A stretch of 30,623 nt of DNA, taken from the IMG/VR virus record IMGVR_UViG_3300028025_006240, positions 1-30,623 of that record; one strand, 5' to 3'. The translations under genes and the position numbers were made by a program. The notes under the pieces were generated by a model, which had not been told where the DNA came from, searched no databases, and saw only the letters and a program-made list of their open reading frames with translations. Positions within the stretch are counted from its first letter, which is position 1, and every line of letters starts with the position of its first letter. This DNA comes from a virus. This document shows, piece by piece, positions 24,008 to 30,623 of the stretch.

Positions 24008-24826
24008 ATGCCAGAATTAGCCGAACTTAAATTAACTGCAGACTTTGTAAACTCCTCGTGCAGGGACAAATTATTTTTTGACTCGTGGAAAAACCCAGCA
24101 CACAAAGGACTTATTATCTCCGGAATATACCAGGTTTTAGGAGTCAAAGACGATTTTTCGATCTCTGCACAGAGTAGAGGCAAGGAGCTAAAGCTCACAC
24201 TAAGATCTACAAATTCGAAGAGCATAGACCTTTTATTTACAATGGGAATGGGTGGTAATTTTCAATTTTGCACGCCATCAGAAAGACCTAAGCATACACA
24301 CTATTCATTTATCAATAGGGATAATTTATATGAACTGGATTTCGTTGATGTAAGAAGGTTCGGTAGATGGAAGATAGGAGGATGGAATCCGGAAAGAGGT
24401 CCAGACCCAACCACAGAATTTGAAGATTTTGTTAAGAATATCAAAAATAATATAGCTCATCGGGATTTTAATAAACCGTTGTATGAATGGCTTATGAATC
24501 AGAAATGGGTAAATGGATTTGGTAATTATCTAAGAGCGGAACTTTGCGAAAGATTAGATACCGATCCATTCAAGTCCGCTAGGTCTGTTATTATCTCTGA
24601 TTATGGAGAAAAATTATTTGAGCTATGCCATCAGCTGCCATGGGACGCTTATGAGCTGGGCGGTGGCCAGCTTTACACATGGAAAAATCCAAATGATGAA
24701 AAACCTCTTAAAAAGCTAGAGTGGGACGAGTGGATGATAGCTTATAAGAATAAGAAATTTGAAAATATGCTAGATAGTAACGATAGAAGATTTTGGTTTA
24801 ACCCTAAATGGAAAAAGAATGATTAA
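24008..24826 (+). CDS. Fpg/Nei-family DNA glycosylase
   Basis: This 272-residue base-excision enzyme keeps the catalytic N-terminus: Met removal exposes Pro2, then Glu3 (MPELAE; MPELPE in classic Fpg). Lys59 lies in a SRGKEL motif, FVDVRRFGR (112-120) matches the FxDxRRFG block, and VNGFGNYLRAELC (168-180) is the helix-two-turns-helix. The C-terminal Cys4 zinc finger is absent; an aromatic, Lys-rich end replaces it, perhaps as a zincless finger. The gene overlaps the exonuclease by 8 nt, making a small repair pair, and has a hairpin against its start. Confidence 0.82.
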   Translation: MPELAELKLTADFVNSSCRDKLFFDSWKNPAHKGLIISGIYQVLGVKDDFSISAQSRGKELKLTLRSTNSKSIDLLFTMGMGGNFQFCTPSERPKHTHYSFINRDNLYELDFVDVRRFGRWKIGGWNPERGPDPTTEFEDFVKNIKNNIAHRDFNKPLYEWLMNQKWVNGFGNYLRAELCERLDTDPFKSARSVIISDYGEKLFELCHQLPWDAYELGGGQLYTWKNPNDEKPLKKLEWDEWMIAYKNKKFENMLDSNDRRFWFNPKWKKND

Positions 24827-25520
24827 TAAATCACATATACAAAAATATCTGTTTATAGACGTAGAAACTGCGAGCGGACAGCCTGATTTTAAAACACTTC
24901 AAGAAGAAGATCCTAAGCTTGCCCTGTTATGGGAAAAAAGACACAGATATTATTCTGGAAATTACTCAGAGTATTATGAGAGCGATCCCTCGGTAACGTA
25001 TAGAGATAAAGCAGGATTAGAACCAGAATTTTGCAGAATAATCTGTGTTAGCTTTGGAACATACCATCAGGACTACGAGGGAGGGAAGAGATTAGTGTCT
25101 TTTCATGGTGAGGAATCGGATATTTTAGAAAAGACTAAAAAGGTGATGCATAATTCACACGCAACCGGATATTCCCTCTGTGGACATAACATCAAAGCTT
25201 TTGATGTACCTTGCATAGGCAAACGGATGCTATATAACGGTATAATGCCGCCAGCCATGATCAATGTTGTTAACAAAAAACCGTGGGAGATTAATTTTGT
25301 GGATACCTCTGAATTATTTTCATTCGGTAGTTGGACTAATCAAAAATCTCTTAGCCTTGATCTATTAACTCATAGTCTGGGTATACAGTCTCCTAAATCA
25401 ATTATGGACGGATCCCAGGTTAGCGAATTCTTCTATAATGGGAGAATATCTGATATTGTTACTTACTGCGAGGCTGACGTTAGAGCGGTCATGGAAGTTG
25501 TAGAGACTGTTTCAGTGTAA
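24819..25520 (+). CDS. DEDDy 3'-5' exonuclease, PolB-exonuclease-like
   Basis: This 233-residue protein holds the four acidic residues of the DnaQ/PolB exonuclease fold: Asp14 and Glu16 in FIDVETASG, Asp129 in GHNIKAFDVP, and Asp220 with Tyr216 in TYCEADVRA, the DEDDy arrangement. No polymerase domain is present. It resembles the stand-alone predicted exonuclease family PF10108. It overlaps the glycosylase gene by 8 nt, suggesting that the products act on damaged DNA or DNA ends, possibly in repair. About 50 residues between motifs I and II form a Tyr-rich insert. Confidence 0.85.
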   Translation: MINKSHIQKYLFIDVETASGQPDFKTLQEEDPKLALLWEKRHRYYSGNYSEYYESDPSVTYRDKAGLEPEFCRIICVSFGTYHQDYEGGKRLVSFHGEESDILEKTKKVMHNSHATGYSLCGHNIKAFDVPCIGKRMLYNGIMPPAMINVVNKKPWEINFVDTSELFSFGSWTNQKSLSLDLLTHSLGIQSPKSIMDGSQVSEFFYNGRISDIVTYCEADVRAVMEVVETVSV

Positions 25521-25529
25521 TCTTTTTTA

Positions 25530-25537
25530 GATATATA
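25530..25537 (+). promoter_or_regulatory. candidate late promoter (GATATATA)
   Basis: An exact GATATATA lies 21 nt before the GTG at 25559, just after the exonuclease stop. If it is a -10 element, transcription begins near 25543-25545, at the end of the 5' arm of a hairpin that covers the start codon. Confidence 0.55.
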
Positions 25538-25563
25538 GCACTCAAATAATCCAAGAGAGTGCT
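25537..25563 (+). promoter_or_regulatory. hairpin enclosing the GTG start of the nucleotidyltransferase
   Basis: AGCACTC (25537-25543) is exactly complementary to GAGTGCT (25557-25563), with a 13-nt loop. The GTG start (25559-25561) lies in the 3' arm. Transcripts arriving from upstream would fold it; transcripts begun at the adjacent GATATATA box would lack most of the 5' arm. This matches the known T4 arrangement that keeps late genes silent on early messages. Confidence 0.5.
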
Positions 25564-26341
25564 GTACAGATACAATGAATTTATTAGCGAGGGAAGAATT
25601 TCCGAGTTTTACAACGACGAATTAAACCCCAAATTCTGGACCAAGAAGAAAAACCAAAAGGGTGAAACCGAATGGGTTTTAGATAGAAATGTCCGCAAGA
25701 AGCTATTAATCATAGCTAAAGATTTTTATTCAAAATTTGAAGATACGATTGGCAAGCCTAAGATTGTAGATATACAATTAACGGGTTCTTTGTCCAATTA
25801 CAACTATACGAAGTATTCAGATCTCGATGTGCATGTCTTGGTCGACTTTGATAAAATAGACGCACCCAAGAAGGTTTTAAAAAGTGCAATAGACGGGATT
25901 AGATTCATTTGGAATCTGAGACACGACATCAGAATCAGAGGTCATGAGGTTGAAACCTATATGCAGGATTCTGAGGAGCCTCATGTAGCAAGCGGACTTT
26001 ATTCACTAATGGACGATGAATGGATTAAAAAGCCAACATTCGATCCACCATCCGTTGATCCTGCAGACGTAGATAAAAAGTACGAAGGAATAGCATCGGA
26101 TATAAATAAATTCGAGGAGAAATTGGTTAAGCAAAATACCACTCCTTCTAATGCCAAAGAGCTTTATGATAAAGCTGGTAAATTAAAAGAAAAGATTATG
26201 AAAATGAGAAAAGAGGGTCTTCAGAAAGAAGGAGAATTCTCTGTGGGTAATCTTGCTTTTAAGAAGCTTAGGAATGAGGGATATATAGAGAAATTGATTG
26301 ATACTATCAGTCAGGCTTACGATAAAATTTATTCAGAATAA
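25559..26341 (+). CDS. nucleotidyltransferase-fold protein with a capsid-targeting-like leader
   Basis: This 260-residue protein has a nucleotidyltransferase core: VDIQLTGSLSNYNYTKYSD followed by LDVHVLVDF, the Gly-Ser and Asp-x-Asp elements that bind metal and nucleotide. A helical, Lys/Glu-rich C-terminal region follows. Its substrate is unknown. The N-terminus MLYRYNEFISEGRI closely resembles the capsid-targeting leader of T4 internal proteins (MKTYQEFIAEARV in IPIII), and Ile9-Ser10-Glu11 before Gly12 fits the gp21 protease consensus. I infer that it may be packaged in the prohead and cleaved after Glu11. GTG 25559 is the only start that gives this leader. It lies two genes upstream of the protease. 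Confidence 0.75.
   Translation: MLYRYNEFISEGRISEFYNDELNPKFWTKKKNQKGETEWVLDRNVRKKLLIIAKDFYSKFEDTIGKPKIVDIQLTGSLSNYNYTKYSDLDVHVLVDFDKIDAPKKVLKSAIDGIRFIWNLRHDIRIRGHEVETYMQDSEEPHVASGLYSLMDDEWIKKPTFDPPSVDPADVDKKYEGIASDINKFEEKLVKQNTTPSNAKELYDKAGKLKEKIMKMRKEGLQKEGEFSVGNLAFKKLRNEGYIEKLIDTISQAYDKIYSE
26280..26287 (+). promoter_or_regulatory. candidate late promoter inside a gene end (GATATATA)
   Basis: An exact GATATATA lies within the last 20 codons of the nucleotidyltransferase gene, 55 nt before the ATG at 26343. It could give the large downstream gene its own late transcript. Confidence 0.4.
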
Positions 26342-26342
26342 G

Positions 26343-28817
26343 ATGATATTATTATTCCCATCGAAGGGCAGCATAACAGAGGGGCAAGCACTCCCGTTAA
26401 TACAGGTTCCATTAAACGCTATTAAAGGCGGACAGGACGTCGAGCTAAATGATTTTCAATGGTGGGCTAAAACATCAGAATGGCAGGAATGGCTTAAAGC
26501 AAATCCAAGATCTTGGCAAGCTGAATCCGAAAATTTTGAGGATTATCCGCACCATTCCGATTTTAGAAGACTTTCTAATTATTCCGATTTCAAAAAACTA
26601 CTTGAGTCTGAAGGAATATACGAAGCGGATGATTCTACCGAATCTACGCCAGAGCAGACAACTGCTATGCTAAAATTTATCCAAGCTAAGGAAAATCTTT
26701 CTAAAGCGGGAAAGATAGATCTTAGCGTTGATTTTGGTACTGTTAAGGACGGTGAGGAACTAGCTTGGTTCCTTTCACATACTGGATCTGATGGATCAGA
26801 TATCTCCAATTCAGAGATGGCCTATAAGATATCTAAGAAGTATGCTTCAACCGGACAATTCTCTATTTACGAACTAACCGAGATACAACCTATAGGTATA
26901 AAGGTTGATGACGGAACATTACTCCAACAAATATATGAGCAAACCCTAAAATGGGCTAAGATAGCTTCAGTTGGGGCTGCTACAATATTTGGTGGCTATA
27001 TTGCGATCAAATCTGTTGGAGGCCTTATAAATCTTGTAAAACTAAATTCTAGGGTTGCAAAACTAGGGGGTAAAACAAAATCTATTAGAAAACTAATCAA
27101 TGTTAAAAATTTCCTAAAAACCGGAGCAAGCTCTGCTTTCAAAGGACTAAAGAACACTGGAAAATTAATAGGAGGATTAGTTAAAGGGGTTGGCACAGGA
27201 GGTAAATGGGCTAGACAGGCATTTAAATTTTCTAAGGCAGCTGGCGCAGGAACTTCTAAAGCTGTGTCTAGAGGTGTTAGTGCATTTGCTAGAGGATTTG
27301 GTAAAAGTGCATCTAAAGCATTGCCAAAAACATTAGGTGAGGCTATTCCTGTTGTTGGATGGGTAATAGCAATAGGAGACGTAGCACAGCAAACATATAA
27401 CTGGTTTTCTGGAAATCAAGCACCAAGATTTGGTGAGGTCGATACTTTTGCAAAAGACGTATTCGAACCAGGTAAAATAGCACCAGGCGAGATTATTACC
27501 GTGTGCTGGACACAAGAGGGATCTAATTCTAATTCTTGGGTGGGATTCCTTCCTATGTCTGCTGACGATACCAGAACAACAATGGATCTTGCAAAAGTTG
27601 GAAATTTCTCTGGATCATCTCTCTTTATACTGCTTAACATCGGATCTAAGGGAATGGGCACTGAGTTTGCAAAGAACGATGTAACATTTATACTTTTCCC
27701 TGAATCTTCGAAGTTTGAAACCGGTGTTCTAGATAACGACGATCTTAGCTTTAAAGTAGTTGGTGTACAGAATGCAAAAGAGTCAGCTATGTCCATGTTC
27801 TTCCACGGAACTTGTCCATGGGGTGAATTCTTGTCATCGTATGATGGAGCATCTGCAACACTTGTAAATATAGATCCGGGAGCTCCTGCAGATTTTAAAT
27901 TCAATTTCCTAACTGAAACCACTAGGGTTAATGTTAAGGGAACATTGGTTGATCCCGATTTTGTTGATCTGCAAAATCCAGATTCTGGACTTAATAAAAT
28001 GGTTGGTAAAGCTTTCGATGAAACATCGCCTGAAATCGATAGTGATGAAAGCGGTGAAGAAACAGAGGAGGAGGTATCCGATTCCCTCAAATATTCTGGT
28101 AAAGTTCTTTCCTTTAACGAATTCAATAATCCGATCTTTGAAGCTACAGAAGAAAAGGAATCAATGGATATCGAATTGACTCCAGAGAATGTTGCAATCT
28201 ATAGAGTCGTTGAAATCAATAACGCTGACGAAAACGCTAAAACCGAAACCCCTAAATTTGAGTACTTTGTTATTCCAGCAGAGCCTTCCACATACAATGC
28301 TAGCGAAGGATCTGAAATAGATGTAGCATCTGATGAGATTTCTTTGGAAGACACAAGAATGGGATTTGCCCCAATAATACCTGCTGTTCAAAAAGCAGAG
28401 ATTGAGCAAGACGAAGTTGAAGTACAGGCAGCACCTTCTTTTGATGATACCCCGGAGGTTGAGGAAGTAACTTCTACCATAGTGGTACCAGAGGATGAGG
28501 TTAAATTCAAATACAAAGAAGATAAAGAAAAGGTTAAAGATATTAAGAGAGGTGGATTTAATCTTCTTAAATCTCTTACCACTGAAGAGGAAAGAGATGA
28601 GTTAGGAATAGGTAAATGGAATGAGTTAGATGTTATAAAAGTGAAAGGTAACGTCGAGGATAATAAGCCTCGCATGATTAAACTTAGAGAAAAAGGTGAA
28701 GGTGGAACACTTATTCCGGACGGTGAAAAACTTAAATTCACACCTGCAGACGGTAATAAATACGACTTAGCCCTCTCTATTTTCAACAGAATGAAAGATC
28801 GGGTGAAGAATCAATAA
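26343..28817 (+). CDS. large multi-domain virion or ejection protein
   Basis: I do not recognise a family for this 824-residue protein. Residues 1-200 are mixed, with Trp-rich WWAKTSEWQEW near 40. Residues about 200-355 are rich in Gly, Ala, Lys and hydrophobics and end in LGEAIPVVGWVIAIGD, like membrane-active segments of toxins and phage ejection proteins. About 360-570 looks beta-rich, and the last 250 residues are acidic, then charged. Two sites fit I/L-x-E before A/G: Ile11-Thr12-Glu13/Gly14 and Ile598-Phe599-Glu600/Ala601. The second follows FNEF, which resembles the T4 targeting leader. ATG 26343 lies just after the upstream stop; an ATG at 26298 would overlap that gene. Confidence 0.6.
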   Translation: MILLFPSKGSITEGQALPLIQVPLNAIKGGQDVELNDFQWWAKTSEWQEWLKANPRSWQAESENFEDYPHHSDFRRLSNYSDFKKLLESEGIYEADDSTESTPEQTTAMLKFIQAKENLSKAGKIDLSVDFGTVKDGEELAWFLSHTGSDGSDISNSEMAYKISKKYASTGQFSIYELTEIQPIGIKVDDGTLLQQIYEQTLKWAKIASVGAATIFGGYIAIKSVGGLINLVKLNSRVAKLGGKTKSIRKLINVKNFLKTGASSAFKGLKNTGKLIGGLVKGVGTGGKWARQAFKFSKAAGAGTSKAVSRGVSAFARGFGKSASKALPKTLGEAIPVVGWVIAIGDVAQQTYNWFSGNQAPRFGEVDTFAKDVFEPGKIAPGEIITVCWTQEGSNSNSWVGFLPMSADDTRTTMDLAKVGNFSGSSLFILLNIGSKGMGTEFAKNDVTFILFPESSKFETGVLDNDDLSFKVVGVQNAKESAMSMFFHGTCPWGEFLSSYDGASATLVNIDPGAPADFKFNFLTETTRVNVKGTLVDPDFVDLQNPDSGLNKMVGKAFDETSPEIDSDESGEETEEEVSDSLKYSGKVLSFNEFNNPIFEATEEKESMDIELTPENVAIYRVVEINNADENAKTETPKFEYFVIPAEPSTYNASEGSEIDVASDEISLEDTRMGFAPIIPAVQKAEIEQDEVEVQAAPSFDDTPEVEEVTSTIVVPEDEVKFKYKEDKEKVKDIKRGGFNLLKSLTTEEERDELGIGKWNELDVIKVKGNVEDNKPRMIKLREKGEGGTLIPDGEKLKFTPADGNKYDLALSIFNRMKDRVKNQ

Positions 28818-28835
28818 AAATTCTGAATCTGATTT

Positions 28836-28843
28836 GATATATA
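28836..28843 (+). promoter_or_regulatory. candidate late promoter (GATATATA)
   Basis: An exact GATATATA lies in the gap before the protease-scaffold gene, 17 nt before GTG 28861 and 26 nt before GTG 28870. Confidence 0.5.
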
Positions 28844-28869
28844 GTTGAACATCAAAATAAGTGTTTGTA

Positions 28870-30623
28870 GTGAATAACAACAGTCTAAACGAACAATTAG
28901 TATTCATCCTTGAAAAACAGGATTCTGTACTAGAAGCCAAAAAAGGATCTTCTGATGACGTAGTCCTTGCTGGAACTGCAGCTGTCTTTGGAGAAGAGAA
29001 CAGTAATCATAGAATCTATGAAGAGTCTGAGTACTTGCCACACCTAGATTATTTGCAAGAGAAAATCAAGCAAAAAAGACTAGTAGGTGAACTTGATCAC
29101 CCAGAAAAGTTTGACGTGTCCTTAAAGAACATCTCTCACGTAATCGAATCTTTGGATTACGACAAGGATAAAAGAAAACTTAACATCAAAGTAAGATTGC
29201 TTGATACACCAGCAGGTAAAATAGCTAAAAGCTTAGTTGAAGCAGGAATTCCTATTTCTATTTCATCTAGAGCAGCTGGTAACGTTGGTCCTGATAAGAA
29301 AGTTCAGATCAAGAAAATATTTACTTATGACCTTGTTGCTGATCCTGGATTCAAAAATGCACAGCTAGAAAGAGTTTACGAAAGTGCTGGATATAGCTAT
29401 GATGAATTCCAAAATTTGAAGAGATCAAGCGTAATTGATAACCTACATCTAATTAACGAGAACTTTGGATTAGGAAATGATTCAGATACGAAGATATATA
29501 GTGTAGAAAACAACGAAGAGTTTTCAAAGTTAATCGCACAAGACAAAATAAAAACAGCAAAAATGGATAACAACAAGGAATTCGTTACTGCAGAAGAGCT
29601 TAACAAATATTCAGTTTATCTGAAAGAGCAAATGAAAGCGATGAGGAATGAAATTTCCGAATTGAGATCTACAGCTCAACCAGCTCCAGCAGTAGTTACG
29701 GAATCAAATCATGACACAGAAGTACACGGACGTGTTGCTAAATTGGAAAAGTATTGCGAATACTTGGCAGAAAGTCTAGATAACGCTATTAAGTATGGCG
29801 AATATTTGGGCAAAAATCTTGATGATAGCATCGCTTATGCTAAGTATCTGGCTGAAAATTTGGACAAGTCTATTGATTACCAAAAATATTTGGCAGAAAA
29901 CGTAGATAAGTCTATTAGCTACGCAGAGTATGTTGCAGAAAACGTGGATAAAAACATCGAATACAGCAAATATCTTGCTGAAAAATTGGATAACAACATC
30001 TCTTATTCTGAGTATGTTGCAGAAAACCTAGACCAATCAATTTCTTATTCAGAGTATTTGGCTGAGAACGTTGATAAGGGTATTGCTTACTCTGAGTATC
30101 TTGCAGAGAAAGTAAACCAAGGTATTTCTTACACTGAATATGTTGCAGAGAATTTGAACAAAGGTATTTCTTATAGCGAATACATTGCAGAGAATTTGAA
30201 CAAAGGTTTAGCATATTCTGAGTATTTGGCAGAAAAATTAGATTCTTCTATCAAATATTCTGAGTATATCGCAGAATCTGTTGCAACAGAAGGTGAAGTT
30301 GCTCTAAACGAGCAAGCAAAAGATCAAGTTGAACTTGCAGCTGGTGCTGATTTAAACGAATCAGGATTTGCAGGTAACTACGAAGATCTTGGATTTAAAA
30401 TTGACAAGCTAATCGAATCAGTTAATACACAGAAGACTGAAAGTTTGATAAAAGAAGCTGAATCTAAAATTTCAGCAAATGCCGGGACACAAAAGGCGAC
30501 GAATGAATCTCAAGAAGTTGAAGTAAACGAAAACTCTACAGGTTTAAAATTCATCGATGAAATGCCAGAGCAATTCCGTCCTATCTGGGAAGGTTTAAAT
30601 GAAGGTCAAAAAGGATCTATCAT
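28870..30623 (+). CDS. prohead protease (gp21-like) fused to a repeat scaffold; 3' end outside window
   Basis: At least 584 residues are present and the frame is open at the window end. Residues 1 to about 215 match the T4 gp21 prohead protease (T4, 212 residues): NSNHRIYE, LVGELDHPEKF with the catalytic-type His77, SISSRAAGN with Ser132/Ser133, and YDLVADPGF. Residues about 232-290 are coiled coil. Residues 295 to about 470 hold thirteen 14-residue repeats (Y-S-E-Y-L-A-E-N-L-D-K-S-I-x). An acidic region follows. T4 encodes protease and scaffold (gp22) separately. An in-frame ATG at 29563 with a GATATATA 62 nt upstream could express the scaffold alone. No ATG precedes the protease domain; GTG 28870 or GTG 28861 must serve. 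Confidence 0.82.
   Translation, partial: MNNNSLNEQLVFILEKQDSVLEAKKGSSDDVVLAGTAAVFGEENSNHRIYEESEYLPHLDYLQEKIKQKRLVGELDHPEKFDVSLKNISHVIESLDYDKDKRKLNIKVRLLDTPAGKIAKSLVEAGIPISISSRAAGNVGPDKKVQIKKIFTYDLVADPGFKNAQLERVYESAGYSYDEFQNLKRSSVIDNLHLINENFGLGNDSDTKIYSVENNEEFSKLIAQDKIKTAKMDNNKEFVTAEELNKYSVYLKEQMKAMRNEISELRSTAQPAPAVVTESNHDTEVHGRVAKLEKYCEYLAESLDNAIKYGEYLGKNLDDSIAYAKYLAENLDKSIDYQKYLAENVDKSISYAEYVAENVDKNIEYSKYLAEKLDNNISYSEYVAENLDQSISYSEYLAENVDKGIAYSEYLAEKVNQGISYTEYVAENLNKGISYSEYIAENLNKGLAYSEYLAEKLDSSIKYSEYIAESVATEGEVALNEQAKDQVELAAGADLNESGFAGNYEDLGFKIDKLIESVNTQKTESLIKEAESKISANAGTQKATNESQEVEVNENSTGLKFIDEMPEQFRPIWEGLNEGQKGSI
29493..29500 (+). promoter_or_regulatory. candidate internal late promoter (GATATATA)
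   Basis: An exact GATATATA lies inside the protease-scaffold gene, 62 nt before the in-frame ATG at 29563 (MDNNKEFVTAEEL). That ATG is placed exactly where the protease part ends, so this may drive a separate scaffold protein. Confidence 0.4.
29752..30282 (+). repeat. 42-nt tandem protein-coding repeat (14 residues, 13 units)
   Basis: Tyr codons that open each unit fall every 42 nt from 29752 to 30256. Twelve full units and one partial unit read Y-x-E-Y-(L/V/I)-A-E-(N/K)-(L/V)-(D/N)-x-x-I-x. The DNA of units is diverged while the peptide is conserved, so selection acts on the protein. Fourteen residues equal two heptads, fitting a long regular coiled coil or helical rod. Confidence 0.92.

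Noticed and set aside
27416-28126. 236-codon open frame on the - strand
   Set aside because: It lies wholly opposite the large virion gene, has Ser/Pro-biased shadow composition and no recognisable domain.
29915-30214. 99-codon open frame on the - strand across the repeats
   Set aside because: It is the antisense shadow of the tandem protein repeat and inherits its periodic, Cys/Gln-rich composition.
29752-30282. Regular 42-nt repeats that could suggest a CRISPR array
   Set aside because: The repeats are contiguous, in frame, diverged in DNA and conserved as a 14-residue peptide; there are no spacers.
1-30623. tRNA genes, insertion sequences, integrase or attachment sites
   Set aside because: I looked for cloverleaf-like pairs, transposase-like genes and terminal inverted repeats and saw none; no gap of 300 bases or more without a gene exists.

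Overview
The window reads as part of a T4-like (contractile-tailed, myovirus) phage genome. All genes I accept lie on the + strand, tightly packed with short or overlapping junctions. The DNA is AT-rich and most starts lack a convincing Shine-Dalgarno site; A-rich leaders precede many of them. One upstream box (TATATTTG, 3950-3957) fits the Bacteroidota -7 consensus TAnnTTTG. I therefore infer a Bacteroidota host, but nothing in the window proves it.

Layout. 1-3915 is a tail module: two tandem tail-tube (gp19-like) paralogs, a terminator, a gp26-like hub/chaperone gene that appears to continue through a +1 frameshift, and a coiled-coil protein with a tape-measure-like motif. 3973-6420 is a nucleotide and regulatory block: dCMP deaminase, an ECF-type sigma factor, an unknown protein and a PD-(D/E)XK nuclease. 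6453-12359 holds unassigned, probably virion or membrane proteins, ending in a 946-residue repeat protein that seems to continue through a -1 frameshift. 12440-17126 is a head module: gp55-like late sigma factor, gp4-like head-completion nuclease, an unknown protein and two tandem portal (gp20-like) paralogs. 17187-21941 is replication: DNA ligase, gp44-like clamp loader, nucleotide kinase, RNase H/FEN nuclease and small unknowns. 21961-25520 adds unknowns, a UvdE-like TIM barrel, an Fpg/Nei glycosylase and a DEDDy exonuclease. 25559 to the window end is a head-assembly and possible ejection cassette: a nucleotidyltransferase, an 825-residue protein, and a gp21-like prohead protease fused to a 14-residue-repeat scaffold that runs off the window.

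How it may work together. An 8-mer, GATATATA, recurs at least ten times on the coding strand, mostly 17-22 or 55-62 nt before starts of virion genes. I propose it as the promoter read by the gp55-like sigma. One copy lies inside the protease-scaffold gene, just before an in-frame ATG where the scaffold domain begins, suggesting a nested scaffold. The nucleotidyltransferase begins with a peptide very like the capsid-targeting sequence of T4 internal proteins, including a prohead-protease site. It could therefore be packaged in the head and delivered with the DNA. Its GTG start lies in a hairpin whose 5' arm would be missing from transcripts begun at the adjacent late-type promoter, a logic known from T4 late genes.

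Most notable: the two candidate frameshifts, the duplicated portal and tube genes, the packaged-nucleotidyltransferase hypothesis, the nested scaffold and the late-promoter set. Function calls rest on motifs read by eye; no database search was possible.
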